Shown here in pieces: positions 12,121-23,139 of a stretch of 64,000 nucleotides of DNA. This DNA is from Astrocystis sublimbata. Its lineage: Eukaryota; Ascomycota; Sordariomycetes; Xylariales; Xylariaceae. Both the position numbers and the translations under genes were made by a program. The notes under the pieces are model-generated. The model had not been told where the DNA came from, did not search any database, and saw only the letters and a program-made list of their open reading frames with translations. The stretch lies in the NCBI GenBank assembly GCA_022453515.1, contig JAJNNY010000039.1, positions 62,001-126,000 of the forward strand. Reading direction: 5' to 3'. The first letter of the stretch is position 1. Each line of letters opens with the position of its first letter.

Positions 12121-14276
12121 ATGCATTACATTCTTGTTTCGGGTGGTGTTATTTCGGGTACCTGATCTCGCTGCCCCGCGCTGAACACTGCCCGTCCTCG
12201 CTAATACCCCGCCAGGTGTCGGAAAGGGCATCATCGCCTCGTCCACCGGTCTCGTACGTTCCAGTCCTAGCCTTCGTATACGCATTATATATACAATTTC
12301 TGGGCAATGTTCTAATGCTGCTCCCTTCAGCTTCTGCAATCTCTGGGCTTTCGCGTCAGTTGCATCAAGATTGACCCGTATGTCTCTGTCGATGCTGGCC
12401 TCATGGCCCCTGCCGAGCATGGAGAATGCTTCGTTCTAGGTTCAGGTTCAGGTTCGTGACATGTCTTCTCCCGAGCCACTGATGGCTGGCTGCATCAAAA
12501 TGCTAAATGTCGAGCTTCAAACAGAGGTTGACCTAGATCTGGGCAACTATGAGAGATACCTGTCTCTGAGCCTCTCGGGCGACAACAACATCACCACCGG
12601 AAAGGTCTATCTCGATGTCATTTCCAAGGAGAGACAAGGCGCCTATCTTGGCCGCACCGTCCAGATTGTGCCTCACGTTGTCGATTGCATCAAGGACTGG
12701 ATCAAACGCGTAGCCCATACCAGCGTCGATGGCTCGGGCGAGGAGCCTGATGTTTGCATCATCGAGCTAGGTGGCACCGTGGGTGATATTGAGAGTGTGC
12801 GTAGTAACCCTTTGCTTCTTGCTTACCCCCTTACAAATTCCTACTCTTCTTCTTATGACCAATTCCAAATTGCCCTTGTGACTAATGGTCAAGACAGATG
12901 CCTTTCCTCGAGGCCTTGACACAGTGTATGTATTTCTCTTCTTGCCGCGCTGCTGTTATGATCTAATATACGGCAGTACGGCATGAGGCCGGATCCTCCA
13001 ACTTTGTCACCATCATGGTCAGCTATGTGCCCGTCATCCATGGCGAGCAGAAGACGAAGCCTACACAGCATGCTGTCAAAAGTGTCCGCAGCCACGGCCT
13101 GATCCCTGACGTAATAGCTTGTCGATGCGAGAAGCCGCTCGCCGACAGCACAGTCAGGAAAATCTCGCTTCACTGCCAAGTCGAGATGGATCAGGTTGTC
13201 GTCGTCAGAGACATGCCCACCATCTACCAAGTACCACTCCTTCTACGCGAGCAGAAGATGGTCCCTCTGCTGTTGTCTAGAATGAGTCTTTCTACCGAGT
13301 CCGTACCCAAACCTCGGGTGGCCAAGGGCGATGAGCTCTGGGAGGCGTGGAGAATCGCAGCCACTGCCGAGCACACGGCAACAGTCAACGTTGCCCTCGT
13401 GGGCAAGTATGTCAGCTCACCTGACGCCTATATGAGTGTCACAAAGGCACTCGAACATTCCGCCATGCATCTACGTCTCAACCTGAACCTGCTCTGGATC
13501 GATGCAGAGCACCTTGAACCTCATTTCAAGACCAGCGAGCCCGAGACCTATCAAAAAGCCTGGGACACCCTCCACTCCGCCTCCGGCTTGATCGTTCCCG
13601 GTGGATTCGGCAAGCGGGGTGTGCTGGGTATGATGCTGGCGTCCAAATGGGCTCGGGAAGAGAAGATCCCCTTCCTAGGTGTATGTTCTATATATCTGTC
13701 TTCTGGATTCATCGCTAACACACCGAATAGGTATGTCTCGGATTCCAAGTTGCCGTTATGCAGTTCGCGCGCGATCACTGCTCCATGGCCCACGCCGACT
13801 CGGAAGAGTTTGACAAAGATACCAAGGAACCCGTCATCGTCTACATGCCCGAGCTAGACCGGGAGAAGATGGGCGGCACCATGCGCCTGGGTCTGCATGA
13901 GACCATATTCCAGCAGGGCAGCGAGTGGGCCAAGATCCGGGCCCTGTACGGCGGAGGAGAAAGCGTCAAGGAGCGACACCGGCACAGATACGAAGTCAAT
14001 CCCGAATTTGTAGAGAGACTAACACAGGCGGGCATTGACTTTGTCGGCAAGGACGAGACCGGGCAGCGTATGGAGATCTTTGAGTTGAAGGATCATCCTT
14101 ACTTTGTTGGTAAGTTCCCGCAATGGCCCACTTCCGCTTCCTGAACGAACGACTGACCAAAAACAGGCACACAATTCCATGCGGAATACCAATCCAGAGT
14201 GCTCCATCCGAGCAAGCCCTACCTCGGCTTTGTCGCCGCAAGCGCAGGCCGTCTAGATCAGGTCATCAACCCATAA
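12121..14276 (+). CDS. CTP synthase, divergent copy
   Basis: Eight exons: 12121-12157, 12216-12253, 12331-12451, 12525-12796, 12898-12925, 12977-13680, 13731-14109, 14167-14276; 562 residues, close to fungal Ura7. It makes CTP from UTP, ATP and glutamine. The N-terminal synthetase domain has the P-loop SGGVISGVGKG (residues 7-17), DLDLGNYER (metal Asp70) and [12 protein letters not shown]. The C-terminal class-I glutaminase has GVCLGFQ (nucleophile Cys402) and HAEY (His531, Glu533). So all catalytic residues are present. Oddities: the FVL-DDGG-E loop of other CTP synthases reads FVL-GSGS-E here (residues 62-65) if the donor at 12452 is used, or is deleted if the donor at 12440 is used. The DPYxNxDAG block reads DPYVSVDAG. 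The protein is clearly less conserved than I would expect for the main housekeeping copy. Confidence 0.9.
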
Positions 14277-15000
14277 AACACATAGCTTCTTCTTCCCGGG
14301 TCATAAAACATGGATACGAAAAATAGACTTAACAAATAAAGAAATAATACATAATACTTAGACGAAATCTTCCCGTGTGTTGATGGCTAATCATGTTTTC
14401 CCCTCTAAGCCATCATGGCCGCAAGAATTACTCGTGGACTAATATTACACGTTGCAGATCGAAGGACGTGATTGTATAAACTGGATAGGTATCTAGGTAG
14501 TGACTCTCCGGTCACTGATGAAAAGTGAGCCGCGCCTGATTTTTGTATGAAATATACAATGTTAATTGAATGAAACGATTTCGATAATACTTGATTCCGG
14601 TATTGATGAGATCCCAAGCACCTGCCTCTCAACCAAAATCCCGTCTTAGGTTGTGCAACTCATCTGATTGGTCAGTTCAACACTGTACTGACGCACTGTA
14701 ATATTTACTGTGCGTCAACCTGTCCCATTCATCTGGGAACAGCTCTCTCACACCTGCCTGGTGTCAAACAACTCTCAATTTTCAACAAACATATTGGGCC
14801 CTTCCATGTGTACCTGACCACCAAATGGACTACGAAAAATAATTCTCGGCGCTCGAAAGCCATCACCGGGATGCAATTGATCGCGCAACCATCTCCGAAC
14901 TTGCGAAGGGGACACCGTCGCTCATAAGCTCGCCGCCAAGCAAGCAGCGCATCTCACTCACACACGCAATCGCCAAACTCCCAAGCTCCTGGGCTGCAAG
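14277..15000. other. intergenic region between CTP synthase and ALG1
   Basis: 3' flank of CTP synthase and promoter/5' UTR of ALG1. A CTAGGTAG-type motif lies near 14494. No gene seen. Confidence 0.5.
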
Positions 15001-16668
15001 ATGTCTCTTCTCGCAGTCCTACTCGGCTTCACCCTCGGCGGGCTCTTGACAGCCACGATAGCAGTCATTCTACTACTGCCTTCTCAATACAAGACACCAC
15101 TCACAAAAGGCAATGCTTCCGTGTCGGTGCAGATCCTGGTGCTGGGGGACATAGGCCGCAGTCCGCGGATGCAGTACCACGCCCTGAGCATCGCCAAACA
15201 CGGAGGCACCGTCCATCTCATAGGATATCACGGTACGTATAGCTGACCATGTCGACCAATCACTCTTGTCTCAAATATTCCTCATACCTTTGATGGGTAT
15301 GTGACCTTGGTGACTAATTCGATGAGATGATGATGCACAGAGTCACCACCACACCCAGATCTTCTCACCAGCCCCAACGTCACCATCCACCCTCTCGCGC
15401 CTCCTCCTAAGGCTCTCAGGACCTCATCTATTCCGTTCATAATCGCGGGTCCTCTTAAAGTGCTGTGGCAAGTCGGCACACTGCTCCGTGTTCTATGCTA
15501 CACGGCCCCGGCCTCGACATGGCTTCTAGTACAGGTAAATCAAATCAAATCCTTTCTCTAACCTCACCTCACCTCACCTTACCACCCCCCCTTTGCCCTT
15601 CATACATCTATCCCACCCCCAATCCCAACCCTCTGCCACATTGCAAACCGACTAACCAAACCCCAGAACCCCCCCTCGATCCCCACCCTCGCCATCGCCC
15701 TCCTCGTGTCCATGCTGCGCAACACGCGCCTACTCATCGACTGGCACAACTACGGCTGGACGATCCTATCCGGCACCAAAGGCGCGTCGCACCCCTTCGT
15801 CGCGATATCCCGCGCCTACGAGATGGCCCTCGGCCAGGCCGCGCCGACGGCCAACATCACCGTGACGCACGCCATGGCGCGCGAGCTGGCGCAGCCGCCG
15901 TGGGACATTCGCAGTCCCATTGTCACTCTCCACGACCGGCCCGCGGCCATCTTCCAGCCTCTCGGTTCTAGTTCTGGCTCAGGTGGTGAAAAGGCAGAGC
16001 GCCAGACGATTCTCAAACGGATCCCTGAAACAGCCCCTTTCGCAGCGAGTATCATGGCCGGCGCCACGAAGTTGATCGTCAGCAGCACCTCGTGGACGCC
16101 AGACGAGGATTTCAGCCTCTTGCTCGACGCCCTGGTGTCTTACGCCCAGAGCTCCTCATCCTCGTCCCAAGCACCCTCAATCCTCGCCATCATCACCGGC
16201 CGCGGCCCCCAAAAGGCTCACTACGTCGCCCGCATCGCATCCCTCGTCGCCTCCGGAAAATTACACAACGTGCAGATCGCCACAGCCTGGCTTTCCATCA
16301 CAGACTACGCGGCGCTGCTCCGCGCCGCCGACTTAGGGGTTTGTTTGCACATGTCGTCGTCGGGCGTCGACTTGCCTATGAAAGTCGTTGATATGTTTGG
16401 CTCGGGCCTGCCGGTTGCTGCGTATGCGGGGTATAAGAGTTTTGGAGAATTGGTCAAAGAGGGGGTTAATGGGGTTGGGTTTGTGGATGCGGAAGGGTTG
16501 GCGGGGGTTTTGGGGAGGTTGTTGGGTGGTGGTTATGAGGGGGGGAAGGGTGAGGGAGAGGGCCAGGAGCTTGCGAGATTGAGGAAGGGTGCGAGGGAGG
16601 AGAGTTCGTTGCGCTGGGACGAGGAGTGGGATCGTGTGCTGGGGAGGATGTTGGGGTTTATTGAGTAA
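15001..16668 (+). CDS. alg1: ALG1 chitobiosyldiphosphodolichol beta-mannosyltransferase (GT33)
   Basis: Exons 15001-15232, 15341-15534 and 15667-16668 give 475 residues (yeast Alg1 has about 450). Residues 7-28 form a hydrophobic anchor followed by a basic LPSQYK edge. Family blocks seen are [47 protein letters not shown], and the C-terminal donor-binding region [16 protein letters not shown] then the GYKSFGELV block. It adds the first mannose from GDP-Man to GlcNAc2-PP-dolichol on the cytosolic face of the ER, the committed step of N-glycan assembly. A Ser-rich insert lies near residues 235-245 and a Gly/Glu-rich insert lies near the C-terminus. Introns are 108 and 132 bp; the second is very pyrimidine-rich. 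Confidence 0.95.
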
Positions 16669-17520
16669 GTTGTAGTCGTAGACTACCTACCTAAGTATTC
16701 AAAGATTATAAAACTGGGAGTTAGGGGGTAGGAGATACGTAACTAGCCAGAGGCGAAGACCTCCAGTCCCCATTGCGATGTTTTTCCGAAAAAGAAAAAA
16801 GGAGAGAGAGAAAGGAAAGAGCTTACTTATTTGCGTTGACTTATTCATCACTTGTATGATGTAAGAAACAGAAGAGAAGTCAGAGAACAGAACAAAAACA
16901 ATAACCGATTCACGAGATGCACCCACGAAGATCACAAGATTTAGGGTACCCACGAATATCACGGGACTACCTACTTACCCATGAAGGGAGAACAATAGAA
17001 CAGTAGGAACGGAACACTGTAAAGAAGTGAGAAACGCTCAACATTGTTGCTCGTAAATTTTATTGGAAAATCGTTTCTTCTATAATGTACCTAGGTATGT
17101 ATGTTGATGCCACAAACTCCAGGACAGATGCCTATCGATCGCTAATTGGGGATAAAATGCTAATGTTGGCTCCTCAGCCTCCCTGTCAAGAGATATGACA
17201 GACGCTGCTGCTGCTGCTCAAGAAGCAGGTTGTCGTGGTTGTGGTCGTAGTGCGGACAGCCGTGGACCTTGCTGTTCTTTTTTGAAAGCAAGCACCCGCT
17301 TCCTTCTGCGCATGGGAAACATCCCGAGATGCTCTTCATATTCCTGCTCACCCTCCTAATATCCATCCCCGTCCCCGTCTCCGTCTCCGTCTCTATCCCC
17401 TAAAACCACTTTCGCTTCCCCTTTCGCGTTCTCCTCCTACGACAACAATCCCTCTCCCCTCCGATCACATCCCCTATTCTCTCACCCCCCACCCCCCAAC
17501 CCTCTCCCCGGGCCTCCCCC
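16669..17520. other. convergent intergenic region
   Basis: Between the 3' ends of ALG1 (+) and the E2 enzyme (-). Contains CTACCTACCTAAG near 16683, CCTAGG at 17090-17095 and a CTGCTG run near 17205. Nothing coding is supported. Confidence 0.5.
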
Positions 17521-18302
17521 CTACTCCCCCAAACTCTCCGCCACGCACCGTCTCGCCCTTCTCCTAAACTCCCTGACCCCGCCCTCGCGTTCCTCGCGCA
17601 GTAATTTCGCCGCCTCGATATTGGCCGGGGAGTCCGGGTTCGGGTCATCGAAAAGCGAAATGACAGAAATGAGAATCGACTCCGGCGTCTGTGCGGGGGA
17701 CCATCTCTCTCCGCTCTCTTCATACCCTGTTGGGTCTTCGCCCGGCGCATGCAGGATGGAGATGCACAGCTCGCCGCTCTCGTATACGTTGGGGTGGAAC
17801 GGGATCCCGGGCCGCTGGAAGACGAGTTTGGGCGGGAGCAGGGGGTATTCGGGGGGGAAGGTTAGGTGGGCGCGGAAGATGGCGCCTTGGGGGTTTTTGG
17901 TAAGCTGATAGTTGCTGCGACTGAGTGGAAGGGAGATGGATGGAGGGCGGGGGACTAGCTAAGGAGAGGAGAAGAGAGGAGAGGAGAGGAGAGGGGGAAA
18001 AGAAAGCGCAGGAAAAGGAAGAAACGAGAGCGAAAAGAGAAGCGGAGGGAAGATAGGATAGGATAGGATAGGATGGGAAGGGATGGGATGGGATGCAACA
18101 TACCTCCGTAGTACTTGCAGTCATCATTAATCATGAGCGAGACCTCCCACACAAAGACATTGCTGTCGCGCACGAGCCCGACCGAGATGCCCGACAGGTC
18201 GTGGGACGTGTTGATCTCCTTGAGCTGACGCTGCAGCAGGGTGCCGGCCGGGCTCGAGCTCGTCCTGGCATTTACGCCGCCACCGGGGCGAGGGGTCGAC
18301 AT
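17521..18302 (-). CDS. ubiquitin-conjugating enzyme E2, UBE2G/Ubc7 class
   Basis: Exons 18302-18104 and 17885-17521 give 187 residues. The UBC fold is plain: LLQRQLKEI, VFVWEVSLM, FRAHLTFPPEYPL, then FHPNVYESGELCISILH with the catalytic Cys in GELCISIL. After the Cys comes the acidic insertion APGEDPTGYEESGERWSP, which marks the Ubc7/Cdc34/UBE2G classes, and DSPANIEAAK. Yeast Ubc7 acts in ER-associated degradation; S. pombe Ubc15 and UBE2G1 are the closest in feel. A 218-bp intron (18103-17886) has a GTATGT donor and an unusual AAG acceptor and is filled with a GGATA/GGAGA purine repeat. The N-terminus (about 20 residues, Gly/Ser/Ala-rich) is disordered. Confidence 0.88.
17950..18098. repeat. 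purine-rich GGAGA / GGATA / GGGAT tandem repeats in an intron
   Basis: Nearly uninterrupted purines on the + strand inside the E2 gene's intron, with AGGAG units (about 17960-17995) and GGATA/GGGAT units (18052-18095). Length variation here would be expected between strains. Confidence 0.8.
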
Positions 18303-20487
18303 TTTGTCCCTTTTCTGAAACTTATGCGTGTGTGTGTAGGTATGTATGTATGACGAGGCTGGCTACAGTTCAACCGGACCGATGTGGCTTGTTGGCTGAC
18401 ACCCTCGTTTGTTGTCCCTTTTCCTTTTCCTTTTTGTTGCAGATCGATGGGACGGTGGCGGTCGGATGAGACAGACAGTGGTATCTGCAATGCTTGCTTG
18501 GCTTCTGCAATCGTGAGTGGTGAAGCAGAGTGTCGAGCGAATGTGGTAGCGCGTGAGCACGGTGGTGGTAGCGAAGTCGGCGATGCGATTGTTGCCTTGC
18601 TTTGGTTCACACAAGTTGTTGCTGCCGGAAACGAACACGCGGGGTAGGTTCTGCCTTGGACACGCGATGTCTCAGCTCGGCGGAGGTGGGGAAATATATA
18701 TGAGGTCAAGTAAAGTAGTACCAAGATCAGTTAGTTAATGGCGCCGGTAGGTAGTCAATAGCAACAGCCGAAGCGAACAAAATAGTAAACAAGTAAGTGT
18801 CTTAAATCTAGCAAAGTGGTGAATCAGTCAATTGATTGTCTTAGAGAGAACAGTGGTAAGAGGAGGTGAAGGGAGGATGATGCGAGGTGAGGCGGCAAAG
18901 AGGATGGCGCGAAGTGGGGGGTGGGCCGAGGCCTGGATGATGTGATCTGTGATCTGTGATGCCGTACTCGTACTACTACTACTACTAACAAGTCGACGCC
19001 CCGAGAAAGGCAACGGGGCGACGCAGGAACATTGTGTGATGACAACCCTCCTACCTTAACGATATACTACAGCTATAGCTACAACATGTATCTATATCAC
19101 CCATTACAAAGACGGCACGGACGGCACAGACACTTGGAAGGCAATGATGGTCCAAGAGGCAATCGGGCTGGGACATTGGGCAGGCAAACAGGGTTGAGAA
19201 AGGTGTATCTGAATATTTCCTTACCTAATTGAAATGACCGCCGCCGGGTAGTTTCCCCCCCGCTAAGAAATACTGGAACTGGAAAGTGTCAGGAAGCAAG
19301 GAGCTGGAGCCGTCTAGTAGGTTAGGTTAGGTAGCTTTTGAATCCGCGAATAACAAAACAATTCCTCGACCCGACCTTACAACCGCCTATTAGTTAGCTA
19401 CATGGAATTAGATAGGTAGGCGAGGTAGGTAGCTGCCGCCCCCGCATGAGGGGGCAATGGCATGACATTATGCGTCCGAGTACGATTCACGACGACGACG
19501 ACCACAGCTCACGAGTCATTCAGTCGAATCCGTCAACCGGTGAGCCTACTCGTACTCACTTGGAGAAAGAAAGAGGTAGGGTGAGGGAGGGGAGCTTGGG
19601 AGGGGTGGAGAGAGAGAGAGGGAAAAACACACTGTACATCCGAACTGTACGGAACATCCGGCTGTGCGGCCGCGCAGGAGAGTGCATGCATTAGCGCCCG
19701 GCCGGCTACCGATCTTACTTTAGGCGTTGACGGTGCATGTGTGTACCTAGTAGTATGCGCCAGGGGCCGGAGACGAGATGGATACCTGACCTGGAATAGG
19801 ACCGTTGCTGCGCTCTGACTGGCGTATCTACCTACTGGACTGGTGTCACAGCATCGAGATAGAGGGCTTGGATACCTGGATTCCGATATTCAGGCACTAT
19901 ATGTAGGGAGGTGTAGATGTATTGATTATGACTGGTTTGAGTATATCTTGACAGAGGCGTGCCCGGTATGAACCTATCTATGGCTCGGATTAATCGCTCG
20001 GATATCTCCGTATATCCAACACTCTTTTCTTACTGTCTCCTCGTTCAGCCCATCCAGGCCGTGTGGGCAGGAGAGGAGTGAGTGGTGTTGAGAGGGTGTT
20101 TGATGCGACACTCATTTGCTTCGCTGACGAAGCCACCGAGTGTATCATCAACATGCTCTGCTTCTGCTCTGTGTTGCAGCCATTCATGTTTCAGTAAACA
20201 TAGGAGCGAAACACCAACTCGTGCTCCAAAGTCAACAGACCACTAGTGCCATAGTGTTGACCAGGTCCGAGAATAACCCCGTCTATGAAGTGCACGAGGT
20301 ACCGTCGGTGTCATCGTTGCCGGGGAATGCCTCAATCCCTAGGTGTCTGAATGGATCTTCCAAGAGACGACACTTCCATCGAATCGAAGCATCTTCCTGT
20401 GTCGTGCAAAACCAGACCTCTCCTCCTCAACCTTGTTCACGTCTCCAAAGCATCAGAAAACCGACTGCCGAAAGGCATCCCTCCCCT
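18303..20487. other. intergenic region, E2 promoter and SNU23 3' flank
   Basis: About 2.2 kb with no convincing gene. Includes AGGTTAGGTAG-type motifs (19320-19430), a GACGAC run (19487-19502) and a GAGAGAG run near 19610. Confidence 0.5.
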
Positions 20488-21204
20488 TCACTTCTTCTTC
20501 GACGTCCCAAACCCCGTAATGCCCATCGCAGCCATCATATCATCCTCATCATGCTCGCCCTCAACCCTCACATCCTCGCCATACTCAACCTTAACCTTCT
20601 CCTTCGCCTCCCTCTCCTCCTTCCTCCTCTGCACATCCTTCAACCTCTTCACCCTCCTCTCCTCCCTCTCCCTCCTATCCTCCTCCTCCCTAACCACGAG
20701 CCGTTCCTTAAGCGTCGTAGTCTGCGCCCTCTTCACCTCCAGCATCCTCTCCCAAATCTCATCAATGCGTCTCCTCACATCCTCCGCACTCGCCTTCTTA
20801 ACCTCCCCCGTCTCCCCAATAGCCCTCAAATGCTGCATGGAATTAATATGTTCCACCCACTGCACATTATCCTTAAAGGTCAAATCGCACGCATCGCAAT
20901 AGAAGCCCGCGCCGCGCCCCCGCTTCCCAACCCCCGCCCCCGCCGGCACCAGCACGGTTTTCCCCACGTTGGCCTCGAGATCGAGCATGTTGCGGCGCGC
21001 CACCGTGTGCGTCTCCTCGCCCGTCAGCGGCTTGTAGTATTTCTTGCCCGCGAGTTTCGCTTCGTAGCGCGCCTTGGCCTCGTCGCGCTCCGCGCTCTCA
21101 CGCACGCGTGCTTTTTCTGCATATTCGTCTAGGTCGTACGTGCGGCGGAAGTTGGTGTCGTTCGCCGCTGTGCCGTATGCGGAGCCCTTTTTGCTGCTCG
21201 ACAT
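20488..21204 (-). CDS. snu23: U4/U6.U5 tri-snRNP zinc-finger protein Snu23 (ZMAT2)
   Basis: A single exon of 238 residues. N-terminal RRTYDLDEYAEKARVRE and KYYKPLTGEETHTVARR are characteristic of Snu23/ZMAT2. The matrin/U1-type zinc finger follows at about residues 100-127, FYCDACDLTF then WVEHINSMQHL (Cys2His2). The C-terminal half is a charged helix rich in RRERE/KRLKD repeats and ends MGITGFGTSKKK, again typical. Snu23 is a spliceosomal B-complex component that contacts the 5' splice site region. It is divergently arranged with DPH5, 611 bp apart between start codons, so a shared promoter is possible. Confidence 0.93.
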   Translation of the reverse strand: MSSSKKGSAYGTAANDTNFRRTYDLDEYAEKARVRESAERDEAKARYEAKLAGKKYYKPLTGEETHTVARRNMLDLEANVGKTVLVPAGAGVGKRGRGAGFYCDACDLTFKDNVQWVEHINSMQHLRAIGETGEVKKASAEDVRRRIDEIWERMLEVKRAQTTTLKERLVVREEEDRREREERRVKRLKDVQRRKEEREAKEKVKVEYGEDVRVEGEHDEDDMMAAMGITGFGTSKKK

Positions 21205-21815
21205 GGTGGTGGTGGTTTGGTCGCGTGCTGGGGGGTGTGGGTGGGTGGGTTGCGCTTGACGACGCGCTGGAGTTCAGCGGGAATTAAATGGTCGGGGTTT
21301 CGATGTGGCGAGAATATTGCGGTGTCGAAGGAGATGGCGTATGAGGTTTTGTTAATAGTTATAGTTGCGAGGTTGAGCTCGTGGTGGCTTGGTTGTTCGT
21401 TGTTAGACTCGTGGGACGAAAGTGAAAGATGGTCCATACTTTCCAGACATCTCCAAATGCGACGGACAAATTGGCAAGCTCAAGCCAAGCACAGTGTGAT
21501 TTACAGTCTGTACTTCTCCAGAGACCCACAATTGGATCTGCAGAATCTTGCCCGCACCTCCCAAAAGCTACCCCGCGAAAAATGCAGCAAGAAGCTCGGA
21601 TCGCTAAAAAGGAGCGCTGGGAGAGAGCCCCGCCCCCTCCTGCCAGCCAGCTCCAGACCAACCCATCGGAAATCTTCAATATTTTGCGATCGACAACTTG
21701 CAGAGACGCAGCAACAGAGACAGCGCCCTTGCCCATAGTTTCTATTGTGTTGGTAATACTCGCCAAAAGCCACCGGCCTGAATTCAACGAATCTAGGGCA
21801 GAGAACAGTACCAAG
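21205..21815. promoter_or_regulatory. divergent promoter region SNU23 / DPH5
   Basis: 611 bp between the two start codons with no independent gene. Both flanking genes are housekeeping genes of RNA processing and translation. No TATA element or known operator is evident. Confidence 0.45.
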
Positions 21816-22940
21816 ATGCTCTACCTCGTCGGCCTAGGTCTCTCCGACGAGACGGACATCACGGTGCGCGGCCTCGAGATCGTGAAGCGCGCCTCGCGGG
21901 TCTATCTCGAGGCTTATACTAGCATCCTACTCGTGGACCAGTCTGTGTTGGTAAGCTCTTGTCTATAAATGCCCATCCCCAATCCAATTGGTTTTTACGG
22001 CTCTGGCTAAATATTTATCCGCCGATAATAGGAAGCATACTATGGCCGCTCGATCGTAGTCGCGGACCGCGAGATGGTCGAGTCGAACAGCGACGAAATC
22101 CTGCGCGACGCACAGACTGAGGACGTCGCTTTTCTCGTTGTTGGAGATCCCTTCGGGTACGTACTGGTTAATTTTCTTAACTCATCATTCACCCATTCGT
22201 TCATAGACGTATTTTTTGTTGCAATCCAAACATACCCCCGACACAACTCGAAACTCAACCCTCATTGCACCACTCCCCAATCCACTCCACTCACCTCACC
22301 TCACTTCATCCCATCTCACACACAAACTAACCCCCCCAGCGCAACAACCCACACAGACCTCGTCCTGCGCGCACGCTCGCTCTCGATCCCCTTCCAAACA
22401 ATCCCCAACGCAAGCATCCTCTCCGCCATCGGCGGGTGCGGGTTACAGCTCTACAACTTCGGCCAAACCGTCTCCATGGTATTCTTCCTTGACACCTGGC
22501 GGCCCTCCTCATTCTACGACCGCATCCGCGAAAACCGGTCTTTAGGTCTGCACACCCTGATCCTGCTCGACATAAAAGTCAAAGAGCAGTCTCTCGAAAA
22601 CATGGCGCGCGGGAAGCGCATCTACGAGCCGCCGCGCTACATGACCGTCGCCCAGTGCTGCGCGCAGATGCTCGAAGTCGAAGAAGAGAAAAACGAAGGC
22701 GTTTACGGGCCGGAAAGTCTGGCGATTGGGGCTGCGCGGGTCGGGGGTCGGACAGAGAGGTTTGTCGCGGGCACGTTGAGGCAGCTTTGTGACTCGGATG
22801 AGGCGCTGGGGGCGCCGTTGCATAGCTTGGTGTTGCTGGGGTCGAGGGCGCATGAGTTGGAGAGGGACTATGCGCGGGAGTTTGCGATGGATAAGGATGT
22901 GTGGGATAAGCAGTGGATAGAGCAATATGAGAAGCCATGA
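21816..22940 (+). CDS. dph5: diphthine methyl ester synthase (diphthine synthase)
   Basis: Exons 21816-21950, 22032-22156 and 22340-22940 give 286 residues, the usual Dph5 length. Landmarks: [19 protein letters not shown] at the N-terminus, VVGDPFG followed after splicing by [29 protein letters not shown], and the [15 protein letters not shown] block. This is a SAM-dependent tetrapyrrole-methylase-fold enzyme that methylates the modified histidine of elongation factor 2 in diphthamide synthesis, in the cytosol. The second intron (22157-22339) is 183 bp, a multiple of three, and has no in-frame stop, so retaining it would insert 61 residues without breaking the frame. Confidence 0.95.
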
Positions 22941-23139
22941 GCAATTTTGATAATGAGTATTCGCATTTAACTTGCTAATAATGACAGGGTTGTGTGACTA
23001 TTTGTACATTCTTCCTATTTCCATAAAAAGGGGGAAACCCAATATGCTGCAGTGTCTTCTTGATCGATGCATTTAACTACTGGTTAAACATCCCTTCCCA
23101 CTCATCATCATCACAAGTCCTCATTTCATTCCATGGCAT

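Noticed and set aside
12121..16668. Natural-product cluster around the divergent CTP synthase
   Set aside because: Neighbours are a zinc transporter and ALG1; no PKS, NRPS, terpene cyclase or tailoring enzymes are visible.
20140..21132. 330-codon + strand frame across SNU23
   Set aside because: Shadow of SNU23; its sequence is low-complexity Leu/Pro/His with no domain, while the minus strand encodes a clear Snu23.
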